Source: Candidatus Gastranaerophilales bacterium HUM_12
GTDB lineage: Bacteria; Cyanobacteriota; Vampirovibrionia; Gastranaerophilales; Gastranaerophilaceae
Reading direction: 5' to 3'
Assembly (NCBI GenBank): GCA_002102825.1
Contig: DABJ01000027.1
Coordinates: 33,907-97,906, forward strand
Length of the DNA: 64,000 nucleotides
Both the position numbers and the translations under genes were made by a program. The notes beneath the pieces were generated by a model. That model was not told the DNA's origin and ran no database searches. It saw nothing but the letters and a program-made list of their open reading frames with translations. Below, in pieces: positions 51,501 to 59,333 of this stretch (its first letter is position 1; each line of letters starts with the position of its first letter).

Positions 51501-52982
51501 TTAAATATTAGGAAATTTATACGCATCTTCAATATCAACAGGCATTTCCTTGTACTCACAAGTGTTTATAGCCTTATCAAGATAATCGTACAATTCCTGT
51601 TTAAATTTCGGATGTGCACAATTTTCGATAATTGTTTTGGCTCTTTCTATCGGGTCTAAACCTCTCAAATCTGCAACCCCTTGTTCTGTAATAAGTGCGT
51701 GGATTTCATGGATTGTATGGTCAACGTGACTAACAAGTGGGACAATACAAGAGATTTCTCCATTTTTTGCAGTAGATTTTGTGATAAAAATTGATAGTCC
51801 AGCATTTTCGCAATAATCGCCAGAACCGCCGACACCATTCATCAAACGACAACCGTTAATGTATGAAGAATTAGTGTTACCATAAATATCTGCCTCAATA
51901 ACTGTGTTAATCGCAATTATACCAAGTCTTCTGATAACTTCGGGGTGGTTACTGATTTCTTGCGGTCTTAGTACAATTTTATCTTTATATTTTTCAAAGT
52001 TTTTAAAGAACTCATCAATCTTATCCCAAGAGATTGTCAAGGACGTACCCGATGCACATTTAACTTTTCCTGCCTCAATAAGGTCGAAAATTGAATTTTG
52101 CAAAACTTCTGAATATACTGTTAAATCTTCAAAATCAGAATCTTTCAAACATTCTAAAACTGCATTTGAAACACTGCCGACACCTGCCTGAATGGGAGGA
52201 AGCGGATTACACAATCTTTTATGTTCAACTTCATTTTTCAAAAAGTTAACCAAATTTTTAGCCATAGCATCAAATTCCGCATCAGATGGTACAACTTTCC
52301 TTCCATTATCAGGAATTGTGCTGTGAACAACAGCAACAACTTTATCAAAATCACATTTTATATAAGGTGTTCCAATTCTATCGTCAACTTTTGTAATTGG
52401 AATAGGTTTTGTATATGGAGGATTTTCAGGAGAATAAACATCATGAACCCCTTCTAAAGACGCTGGAACATAAGTGTTTACTTCAATTATAATTTTGTCC
52501 GCACATTCTGCATATATGTTAGAAGTACCAACAGAAGTTGTCGGAATAATATTTCCGTTTTCATCAATCGCAGTTGCTTCAATTATTGCAACATCAACAT
52601 GGTTTAAGAAATTTCTTTTTACCCAGACAGGCATCAAACCAAGCGGAACATCATGATAGCCGACTTTCCCGTCATTAATCGCATTTCTCAAATCTTTATT
52701 GGTTTGGTAAGGAATACGTTTTTTTAAAGCTCCTTTTCTTGCAAGTTCACCATCAAACTCATCTCCGAGAGAAGCTCCTGAATAAACTGTTAAATCAAGC
52801 TTTTCACCGTTATCTGCACGTTTGGCAAGCTCTCCTGCAATAACTTTAGGATAACCTGCAATCGTAAAACCACTAACACCAAGTGTCATATTAGGGTTTA
52901 TAAACTTTGCAGCCTCAGCCGGTTCCATAACTTTAGTTAAATATCTTTTATCTCTAATCCTTTTTTCAAATTCTTTGTCCAC
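51501..52982 (-). CDS. cat1: Succinyl-CoA:CoA (acetate) transferase, Cat1-like
   Basis: The product (about 493 residues from the GTG start) belongs to the acetyl-CoA hydrolase/transferase family: GVSGFTIAGYPK at the N-terminus, QAGVGSVSNAVL, then YSEVLQNSIFDLI with the catalytic Glu, and GVGGSGDYCENA and LVSHVDHTIHEI near the end. It is close in order and sequence to Clostridium kluyveri Cat1, which makes succinyl-CoA from succinate and acetyl-CoA. GTG at 52982 is chosen because AGTGAGG lies eight bases upstream; a TTG at 53015 has no ribosome-binding site. It leads the operon with the kinase, lactonase and regulator. Confidence 0.88.
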   Translation of the reverse strand: MDKEFEKRIRDKRYLTKVMEPAEAAKFINPNMTLGVSGFTIAGYPKVIAGELAKRADNGEKLDLTVYSGASLGDEFDGELARKGALKKRIPYQTNKDLRNAINDGKVGYHDVPLGLMPVWVKRNFLNHVDVAIIEATAIDENGNIIPTTSVGTSNIYAECADKIIIEVNTYVPASLEGVHDVYSPENPPYTKPIPITKVDDRIGTPYIKCDFDKVVAVVHSTIPDNGRKVVPSDAEFDAMAKNLVNFLKNEVEHKRLCNPLPPIQAGVGSVSNAVLECLKDSDFEDLTVYSEVLQNSIFDLIEAGKVKCASGTSLTISWDKIDEFFKNFEKYKDKIVLRPQEISNHPEVIRRLGIIAINTVIEADIYGNTNSSYINGCRLMNGVGGSGDYCENAGLSIFITKSTAKNGEISCIVPLVSHVDHTIHEIHALITEQGVADLRGLDPIERAKTIIENCAHPKFKQELYDYLDKAINTCEYKEMPVDIEDAYKFPNI

Positions 52983-53018
52983 AGTCTTTACCTCACTTAC
53001 TCTTTCATTTACCAATAA

Positions 53019-53035
53019 TTTATCATATTGATAAA
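53019..53035. promoter_or_regulatory. Palindrome in the divergent cat1/sucD control region
   Basis: A perfect 7-3-7 inverted repeat (TTTATCA-TAT-TGATAAA) lies about 37 bases upstream of the cat1 GTG. It is a candidate operator for the response regulator or another factor. Confidence 0.4.
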
Positions 53036-53193
53036 ATTTGTATGTACTAACGAAATTAAAAAAAGAGTTTGGAAAGTAAAGAAAGTTTTAAATAACGCAA
53101 AAAAATTTTTATACTTACAAAAGAATGTACAAAATTGAATTACAAAACTAACATATTGCTATAGGTTGAAATTGTAAGAAAGGAAATATAAAA

Positions 53194-54579
53194 ATGGAAA
53201 ACGAAATTAGTGCAGAAGAATTGATTAATTCGTTAGTTGAAAAAGCTCATAAAGCTCAACAAGAATTTGAATCATTTTCTCAAGAACAAACAGATGCTAT
53301 TGTTAAAGAAATTGGTAAAGTCGTTTATGATAGAGCTGAAGAATTAGCCAGAATGACAGTTGATGAAACTAAAATGGGTGTTTATGAAGACAAGGTTGCA
53401 AAATGCCACGGTAAATCAAAATGTATTTGGAACAGTTTGAAAGGCAAAAAATCAGTAGGGATTATTGAAGAAAATAAAGAAACAGGAATTATTAAAGTTG
53501 CAAAAGCAAAAGGTGTAGTTGGTGCAGTAACCCCTGTAACAAATCCTGTTGTAACTCCAATGTGTAATATTATGTTTGCTATTAAAGGTCAAAACGCAAT
53601 TATTATTGCTCCGCACCCAAGAGCAGAACATGTAAACAAATACGTTGTAGATCTGTTTAGAGAAATTTTGAAAAAACACAACGCTCCTGTTGATTTAATT
53701 CAAACAATCGAAAAATCATCAATTGATGCTACAAATGAATTAATGAAAAAAGTTGATGTAGTTGTAGCAACAGGCGGTGGCGGTATGGTTAAAGCTGCTT
53801 ATTCATCAGGTCACCCTGCATTAGGTGTTGGTCCTGGTAACGTTCAAGTTATTATGGATAGAGGAATTGACTACGAAGATGCCGTTAAGAAAATTATCAT
53901 CGGCAGAACTTTTGATAATGGTATCATTTGTTCAGGTGAACAAGCCGTATTCATTCCAAAAGAAGATTTTAATAAAGTTCTTGACTTGTTTAGAAAAAAC
54001 GGCGTATTTGTTGTTGAAGATGAAGCATCAATTAAGAAATTTGCTGATACAATCTTCCCTGAAAACGGTCCAATCAATAGAAAAATTGTTGGTCAATCTG
54101 TTCAAACAATTGCAAAACTTGCTGATGTTGAAGTTCCGGAAGGTACAAGAATGATTTTGATTAAGGCAAGGGCAATCGGTAAAGGCAACGGCGAACCTTT
54201 ATGTCGTGAAAAAATGTGTCCTGTAATGATTACTGCTCCTTACGATACATTTGAAGATGCTATTAAACTTGCTCAATCAGATTTGGAATACGAAGGAAAA
54301 GGTCATACAGCATCAATTCATTCAAATGATATGGAACATGTTCGTTATGCAGGTGAAAATTTGACGGTAAGTCGTTTAATTGTTAACCAATCCTCATCAA
54401 CAGGTGCAGGCGGCAGTTTGTATAATGGCTTTGCTCCAACTACAACATTAGGTTGTGGATCTTGGGGTAACAACAGTATTTCAGAAAACTTGAATTACAC
54501 TCACTTAATTAACGTTTCTCAAATCGGACTTTATAATAAGGATAAAAAAGTTCCGACAGATGAAGAAATTTGGGCTTAA
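53194..54579 (+). CDS. sucD: CoA-acylating succinate semialdehyde dehydrogenase
   Basis: The 461-residue protein closely follows Clostridium kluyveri SucD along its length, from VEETKMGVYEDKVAKCHGKS-type N-terminal text to the C-terminal FAPTTTLGCGSWGNNSISENLNYTHLINVSQIG. The catalytic Cys is Cys246 in DNGIICSGEQ, and the CoA-binding VGPGNVQV segment is present. It interconverts succinyl-CoA and succinate semialdehyde with NAD(P)H. Fusion to an alcohol dehydrogenase, as in AdhE, is absent. AAGGAAA precedes the ATG. A 31-base intercistronic hairpin separates it from the next gene. Confidence 0.9.
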   Translation: MENEISAEELINSLVEKAHKAQQEFESFSQEQTDAIVKEIGKVVYDRAEELARMTVDETKMGVYEDKVAKCHGKSKCIWNSLKGKKSVGIIEENKETGIIKVAKAKGVVGAVTPVTNPVVTPMCNIMFAIKGQNAIIIAPHPRAEHVNKYVVDLFREILKKHNAPVDLIQTIEKSSIDATNELMKKVDVVVATGGGGMVKAAYSSGHPALGVGPGNVQVIMDRGIDYEDAVKKIIIGRTFDNGIICSGEQAVFIPKEDFNKVLDLFRKNGVFVVEDEASIKKFADTIFPENGPINRKIVGQSVQTIAKLADVEVPEGTRMILIKARAIGKGNGEPLCREKMCPVMITAPYDTFEDAIKLAQSDLEYEGKGHTASIHSNDMEHVRYAGENLTVSRLIVNQSSSTGAGGSLYNGFAPTTTLGCGSWGNNSISENLNYTHLINVSQIGLYNKDKKVPTDEEIWA

Positions 54580-54595
54580 ATTTGTTGTTATAATA

Positions 54596-54626
54596 AATTC
54601 CGGATTGCATAATGTAGTCCGGAATT
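54596..54626 (+). promoter_or_regulatory. Intercistronic stem-loop
   Basis: AATTCCGGA pairs with TCCGGAATT across a 13-base loop between sucD and the 4-hydroxybutyrate dehydrogenase gene. No T run follows, so it is more likely an mRNA processing or stability element than a terminator. Confidence 0.5.
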
Positions 54627-54651
54627 CTCCTAAAAGAAAGGATTTTTAATC

Positions 54652-55767
54652 ATGAAACAGTTAATATTAAAACCGGAATTGCATAAATTCCAAACTTGCA
54701 AAGAATTTGCAAAAGAATTTGAATTGGGGGAAGATGATTTAATTCTTACAAATGAATATATTTTTAATCCATATTTCAAAGAATTAAATTTGCCTGTAAA
54801 AACAATTTTCCAAGAAAAATTCGGTGCAGGTGAACCAACAGATATTATGGTTGATGCAATTATTAATGAAGCTGCAAAACATACTTTCAAAAGAATAATT
54901 GCAATCGGCGGTGGTACAATCATTGATATAGCAAAAGTTTTGGCAGTAACAAACGGAGAATCTGTCGATAAATTATACGACAAAAAAAATGAATTAAAGA
55001 AACATTATGAACTAATTATTATCCCTACAACTTGTGGTACAGGCAGTGAAGTTACAAATATTTCAATCATCAACAGAACAAGATTGGGTGTAAAAATGGG
55101 ATTGACTTCGCCTGAAATGTTTGCAGAAATGGCAGTTCTAATTCCTGAACTTTTGAGATCATTACCGTTTAAAGTTTTTGCAACAAGTTCAATTGACGCT
55201 TTGGTACATTCTGTTGAATCAAGTTTATCTCCAAAAGCAACCGATTATTCCAAATTATTTGGTTATAAAGCTATTGAAATGATTATCACAAGCTATCAAA
55301 GACTTGTTAAAGAAGGTAAAGAAATTTTGCCTGATTTGATGGATACATTCTTGACGGCAAGCAACTTTGCTGGTATTGCGTTTGAAACAGCAGGTTGTGC
55401 AGCGGTTCACGCATTGAGTTATCCATTGGGTGCAAAATATCACGTTCCACATGGAGAAAGCAATTATGCCGTATTTACTGGTGTTTTGAAAAATTATATG
55501 GAAATTAAACAAGATGGCGAAATCGCAACAATGAATGAATTTTTAGCAAACCTTCTTCATTGCGATGTAAAAGTAGTTTATGAAGAACTAGAAAACTTGT
55601 TGAATTCTGTATTGCAAAAGAAACCTTTGCACGAATACGGTGTAACTGAAAAGGATGCAGAAGATTTCGCTGAAAGCGTAATTAAAACTCAAGGGCGTTT
55701 GATGGCAAATAATTTTGTTGTATTAGATTATGATAGAGTATTAAAAATTTATAAGGAGTTGCTATGA
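54652..55767 (+). CDS. 4hbD: 4-hydroxybutyrate dehydrogenase (iron-type alcohol dehydrogenase)
   Basis: The 371-residue protein is a group III alcohol dehydrogenase: GGGTIIDIAK (NAD), PTTCGTGSEVTN, and metal-site His in LVHSVES, AAVHALSYPLGAKYHVPHGE. It tracks the C. kluyveri 4HbD along the whole length (for example the shared FQEK-G-GEP-D segment and LNSVLQKKPLHEYGV). It reduces succinate semialdehyde to 4-hydroxybutyrate, reversibly. AGAAAGGA precedes the ATG. The stop overlaps the next ATG (ATGA), so the PQ-loop gene is coupled. Confidence 0.88.
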   Translation: MKQLILKPELHKFQTCKEFAKEFELGEDDLILTNEYIFNPYFKELNLPVKTIFQEKFGAGEPTDIMVDAIINEAAKHTFKRIIAIGGGTIIDIAKVLAVTNGESVDKLYDKKNELKKHYELIIIPTTCGTGSEVTNISIINRTRLGVKMGLTSPEMFAEMAVLIPELLRSLPFKVFATSSIDALVHSVESSLSPKATDYSKLFGYKAIEMIITSYQRLVKEGKEILPDLMDTFLTASNFAGIAFETAGCAAVHALSYPLGAKYHVPHGESNYAVFTGVLKNYMEIKQDGEIATMNEFLANLLHCDVKVVYEELENLLNSVLQKKPLHEYGVTEKDAEDFAESVIKTQGRLMANNFVVLDYDRVLKIYKELL

Positions 55768-56072
55768 GCTTATTAGAAGCCGGTATGATGGCAAGCTTTG
55801 GATTAAGTTGGCCGATTGCAGCATACAAAACTTATAAATGTAAATGCGTACATGGAAAAAGCCTTACTTTTTCATATTTAATTCTATTTGGATATATTTG
55901 CGGAATTTTAAATAAACTTTTGCATAATAATGACTATGTAATTTGGATATATTACGCAAATGCAGCGTTTCTGTTGCTAGATATGTTTTTGTATTACAGA
56001 TATAAAAATAATCCGGCTCCCAAAACTGCCGAACTTCCGATAGAAATAAACGAAGAAGTGGAAATTGATTAA
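55764..56072 (+). CDS. Small PQ-loop/SemiSWEET-like membrane protein
   Basis: The 102-residue protein has three hydrophobic helices and a PQ-loop-like order (GLSWPIAAYKTYKCKCVHGKSLTFSYLILFGYICGILNKLL), the fold of SemiSWEET half-transporters. Helical spacing is right but the PQ pair reads as WP-A. Translational coupling to the 4-hydroxybutyrate dehydrogenase suggests it moves a substrate or product of the pathway across the inner membrane. The acidic tail is unusual. Function is inferred from layout and neighbour only. Confidence 0.6.
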   Translation: MSLLEAGMMASFGLSWPIAAYKTYKCKCVHGKSLTFSYLILFGYICGILNKLLHNNDYVIWIYYANAAFLLLDMFLYYRYKNNPAPKTAELPIEINEEVEID

Positions 56073-56076
56073 CAAA

Positions 56077-56105
56077 AAACAGCATACTTAAAGTATGCTG
56101 TTTTT
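56077..56105 (+). terminator. Terminator of the sucD-4hbD operon
   Basis: AACAGCATAC pairs with GTATGCTGTT around a five-base loop, followed by TTTTT. Confidence 0.88.
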
Positions 56106-56118
56106 ATTGTATTAAATT

Positions 56119-56186
56119 TTTATTTTGTTGATATAGCAAAATATTCACAGGAAGCCACTGACACGAATTTGCAGGTGTGCTTCAGT
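56119..56186. repeat. Island-bracketing repeat, right copy
   Basis: Matches 48811-48880 in the same orientation, about 7.3 kb away, just past the operon terminator. Confidence 0.7.
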
Positions 56187-56339
56187 ATCACATATTTAGT
56201 ATTTTATAAATTTCAGTGAAATATAAAAACCTAGTTATTACTTGTTTATCAATGTTTATTAGGATATTTTTCTTAAATATTCTATTTGTTTAAAAACTGA
56301 CATATTAACCACATTCGTTATTTCTTTGTAAATTTTACT

Positions 56340-56411
56340 TACAAAAATTTCCAGCGTCTTCTGGCGGGTGGAGCCATAAAGGAGATGTCTTTGACATCTC
56401 CTTTATTTTAT
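56340..56411 (+). other. Orphan structured segment ending in a strong terminator
   Basis: A 12-bp perfect hairpin (AAAGGAGATGTC/GACATCTCCTTT, 3-base loop) followed by a T-rich tract ends a GC-richer segment (GCGTCTTCTGGCGGGTGGAG). No gene lies directly upstream on this strand, since the 4hbD operon already has a terminator. It may be the 3' end of a small RNA. TTCTGGCGGGT also occurs near 45851. Confidence 0.4.
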
Positions 56412-56464
56412 TAATTTAGTCAAATGCTACATTAAAATTTTAGCTAAAAGACTTTTTTGTGGGG

Positions 56465-56677
56465 CTAAAATTTTAATAAGTCAGATATCGTTAAGTCAAA
56501 AGCTTTTGCAATTTGGTTTACTTTTGTCAGGGTAACATCGTTTTGTGCTGTTTCAATATTCCCAAGGGTTGAACGCTCAATATTTGCTCGGAATGCAAGT
56601 TCATCTTGAGTAAAACCGTTCTTTTTTCTTAGTTCTTTAATTCGTTTTGCTAATTTTTCTAACAAGCTCTTGTCCAT
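56465..56677 (-). CDS. XRE-family HTH regulator
   Basis: The 70-residue product from the ATG at 56677 is a compact XRE domain (KRIKELRKKNGFTQDELAFRANIERSTLGNIETAQNDVTLTKVNQIAKAFDLTISDLL). A longer in-frame start would add a hydrophobic stretch not seen in relatives, so it is not used. No clear Shine-Dalgarno precedes the ATG. It is divergent from a HAD phosphatase gene and may bind the CCGTAGTACGG palindrome at 56714-56724. Confidence 0.75.
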   Translation of the reverse strand: MDKSLLEKLAKRIKELRKKNGFTQDELAFRANIERSTLGNIETAQNDVTLTKVNQIAKAFDLTISDLLKF

Positions 56678-56724
56678 AACTAAATTGTCCGCTATAATGA
56701 CAAAGGAAACAAACCGTAGTACGG
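56670..56724 (+). promoter_or_regulatory. Promoter and palindromic operator for the HAD gene
   Basis: TTGTCC and TATAAT (56693-56698) are 17 bases apart. A palindrome CCGTA-G-TACGG (56714-56724) lies just downstream, and TTGTCCG/CGGACAA (56685-56691 and 56722-56728) form another inverted pair. The site overlaps the start of the XRE gene, so autoregulation is plausible. Confidence 0.5.
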
Positions 56725-56742
56725 ACAAAGAAAGATAAAGTT

Positions 56743-57081
56743 ATGTTTGTAAAAAAGATACTAATTGATTTAGATGGGGTATTAAATGAATATGGTAAGG
56801 GCAATTTTGATGAAAACTTTATTCCGGATATAAAAGATGGCGCTTATGAATTTATTGAAAAACTTTCTCAATTTGCTGATCTATATCTGTTTACTACAAG
56901 AAATCTGATGCTTTCTACCAAGTGGTTAATGAAAAATAATTTAGATAAATTTTTTAAAGATGTTACGAATATAAAAATCCCATCATATTTGTATATTGAT
57001 GATAGGACTATTTGTTTTAAGGGGGATTATAAAAATACATTAGATGAAATTAGAAATTTTAAAGTTTACTGGAATAATTAA
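56743..57081 (+). CDS. HAD-superfamily phosphatase-like protein
   Basis: The 112-residue protein has HAD motif I at the start (IDLDGVLNEY, Asp9 and Asp11), motif II (LFTTRN, Thr/Arg) and motif IV (YIDDRTICFKGD). It is short, lacking a cap domain, like phage-type or sugar-phosphate HAD phosphatases. The substrate is unknown. Divergent XRE regulator and the palindrome next to its promoter suggest a controlled pair. Confidence 0.75.
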   Translation: MFVKKILIDLDGVLNEYGKGNFDENFIPDIKDGAYEFIEKLSQFADLYLFTTRNLMLSTKWLMKNNLDKFFKDVTNIKIPSYLYIDDRTICFKGDYKNTLDEIRNFKVYWNN

Positions 57082-57185
57082 TAATATATTCTTTTGTCCA
57101 TTTTAAAATTCTTTTCATAAATGATAGCAAAATTTATTATTTAGCATTATTATAGTAATATTTTATTTAGTCAAAGGAGAATAAT

Positions 57186-57815
57186 ATGAAAGTAAATAAT
57201 GTACAAAATACTAGTGCTAATATAAATTTTAAAATGGCATTAAAAATAAATCCTAAATTACGTCCCGAAGTTGAAAAACTTGGTCCTAAATGGGTTGAAT
57301 ATTTTGAAAAATTGGGAAAAAGGGTTGAAAATGTAAAACATTATGATGTTTGTTTTGAAGATAGTGTTTATACCCCAGCGGTGAGATCAGTTGAGAATCC
57401 TCAAAAAAATTACTATTCAGCACTGCAACGTGAAGAAGACCAATTAGGTCGTTTTGTTTATTTAACTTGTGGAGATGAAACTTATGGATTTTATAATCCC
57501 AATGAACCAGAGATATTTCGTTCAATCTATGGCAAGGAAGCTCCGAAGAAGTATGCCTCTTTTAGAGGAATATATGATTCTGGGGTTCAAGCTGCGGAAT
57601 TATCTAAATTATTAGAAAAACAAAAACTTCAAAGAATTGCAGATATGAAAACTAAAGAGGCTGCCAAATTGCTAAAAGAGGCTCAAATACTAAGCGAAAA
57701 AGAGAAATTGAATAAATCAATAGATAATTTATTTGACAAATACGCAGGGGAGATTCCTGAAGAACCAACGAAAAAGAAATCTTTTTGGAGTAGACTTTTT
57801 AGTTTTTGTAAATAA
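57186..57815 (+). CDS. Hypothetical protein with N-terminal I-N-F-K motif
   Basis: The 209-residue protein begins with an Asn-rich stretch ending NINFKMALK (residues 12-20), a version of the window's N-terminal motif, with AAAGGAG upstream of the ATG. The second half is a charged helix likely to coil (EKQKLQRIADMKTKEAAKLLKEA), and the tail has a Trp/Phe/Lys-rich end (KKKSFWSRLFSF). No signal peptide, no recognised domain. Confidence 0.6.
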   Translation: MKVNNVQNTSANINFKMALKINPKLRPEVEKLGPKWVEYFEKLGKRVENVKHYDVCFEDSVYTPAVRSVENPQKNYYSALQREEDQLGRFVYLTCGDETYGFYNPNEPEIFRSIYGKEAPKKYASFRGIYDSGVQAAELSKLLEKQKLQRIADMKTKEAAKLLKEAQILSEKEKLNKSIDNLFDKYAGEIPEEPTKKKSFWSRLFSFCK

Positions 57816-58218
57816 ATGTAACAAGATGTAATAAAAGATTAAAGTTTTTAGTGTTTTATTCCGTATATAGAAATATCAGTTAAAAATACTGACTTTTTAG
57901 TTCATTTGAATGGAAAGGGGCGAAGAGCCCCTTTTCTTATTGTTATTTTTTGGGGCTCAGTTGTTCATAGGATTGAGAAATAGAGCAACAAAGAGAGTTA
58001 TTAGATACTTCGGTCACGTTATTCCCTCAGTATGACGGAATTATTAATTATCCCCGAGGTATGGATTACGACACTAGCTACTTTTTTTTTAATTCCAATA
58101 ACAAATGATTTTACACACATTCGTAATGACATGATAAATAAACCCAACCCTCTCCATTATTTTAAGGGAAATGGTGGAAAATGCAATAGACTATTTCATT
58201 TTTCCCAAAAAACAAAAA
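57816..58218. other. Gene-free stretch with one terminator
   Basis: A hairpin AAAGGGGC/GCCCCTTT (57914-57934, loop GAAGA) followed by TC-rich T sequence is a likely terminator for the gene ending at 57815. The remaining ~280 bases have scattered non-coding sequence; a possible 100-codon plus-strand frame from 58032 has no ribosome-binding site and overlaps the coiled-coil gene antisense. Confidence 0.6.
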
Positions 58219-59313
58219 TTAAAAATCCGGATTATTCTTTTGAAAATCTTTATATGATTGTTCGTAAAATTTATTCTTTTCTGCTTGGATTAAATTATTT
58301 AATCTTTCATTTATTTTGTTTTGAGTTTCAATAGTTTTATCTATAATGTCTTGATTTAAATTAGGTGAATTCTGCTCAATGTATTCATCTAAATCGTTTG
58401 AGTATTTTTCAATTGCTTCATTTGATTTTTGATTTAATTTTTCATATACACTTTTTAAATAATCTTTTGAAACAGTTGTTACGTAATAGTCTTTATTTTT
58501 TTCTAAGAATCTATCTATATAGTCTAAATCTTCATTTTTCTTTTCAGATGTCGGGTTAAAATCATCTACATTATAGTGCAATTTTTCTAATCTCTTTTCA
58601 AGTTGATACATTGGAATAGATTTATTTTTGTACCCGTTTTTTAGGTTATTAAATTCTTTTATAATATCGTTTGCTTCTTGGTAACTGCTAAAAAGAAGTC
58701 CTACTGTTGCACTTTTATTCACATCTGCAAGGTCTTTGACTTTTCTATTTTGAAATTTATATTTGTCCAATTCTTCTAGCATATTTTGTTTTGATTCTTC
58801 AACTCTATCATAAATCGGTTCAAGCTTTTCAACTTCTTCTGAATTTTGGTACATTTTTTCTCTATTTCGTTCAATGTAATTTTGAATTTCCGGAGTTGAA
58901 AAAGAACTAGTTTCCATATTTTTTGCAGTTGCTTCAAAATATTTGATATTATTTTGGTATTGTTTATAAGGTTGAGCTATTTTTTCTGCATTTTCAAAAC
59001 TATCATTTTTTAATGCACTAACAACATTTGAAAATAAACGTTGTTCTCCTTTTTGAACGATTTTTAATTTTTCTTGTGAATCATAACCTATTTTGGCAAC
59101 TTTTATAAATTTATCTTTTGTTGCTTCTAAGTATGGTTGAACGTTATTTGCAATTTTATTTTCCAATGTTTCAAATTGTACATCAATCATTGATTTTGGT
59201 GCACTTTCAAAACTATCATTTTGAGATGTGAAAATTGGATTTGAATTATAAATTCTATTTTGTGAATTTTGGATATTTTTGGCAGAGTAGATATTTATTG
59301 GTAAGATTTTCAT
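58219..59313 (-). CDS. Coiled-coil protein with N-terminal I-F-T-S motif
   Basis: The 364-residue protein begins with ~25 Asn/Ser/Ile-rich residues ending NPIFTSQN, the window's N-terminal motif, and no signal peptide. The rest is long charged helix, probably coiled coil (YNKSIPMYQLEKRLEKL-type heptads and DEYIEQNSPNLNQDIIDKTIETQNKI). No catalytic motif. It is 20 bases downstream of the DtxR-like gene and so belongs to the transcript led by the polycysteine leader. Confidence 0.6.
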   Translation of the reverse strand: MKILPINIYSAKNIQNSQNRIYNSNPIFTSQNDSFESAPKSMIDVQFETLENKIANNVQPYLEATKDKFIKVAKIGYDSQEKLKIVQKGEQRLFSNVVSALKNDSFENAEKIAQPYKQYQNNIKYFEATAKNMETSSFSTPEIQNYIERNREKMYQNSEEVEKLEPIYDRVEESKQNMLEELDKYKFQNRKVKDLADVNKSATVGLLFSSYQEANDIIKEFNNLKNGYKNKSIPMYQLEKRLEKLHYNVDDFNPTSEKKNEDLDYIDRFLEKNKDYYVTTVSKDYLKSVYEKLNQKSNEAIEKYSNDLDEYIEQNSPNLNQDIIDKTIETQNKINERLNNLIQAEKNKFYEQSYKDFQKNNPDF

Positions 59314-59333
59314 TCAAAACTCCTTATTTTGAT

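Noticed and set aside
58032..58334. A 100-codon plus-strand frame between the terminator and the coiled-coil gene
   Set aside because: It has no ribosome-binding site, low-complexity content and overlaps the end of a supported minus-strand gene.
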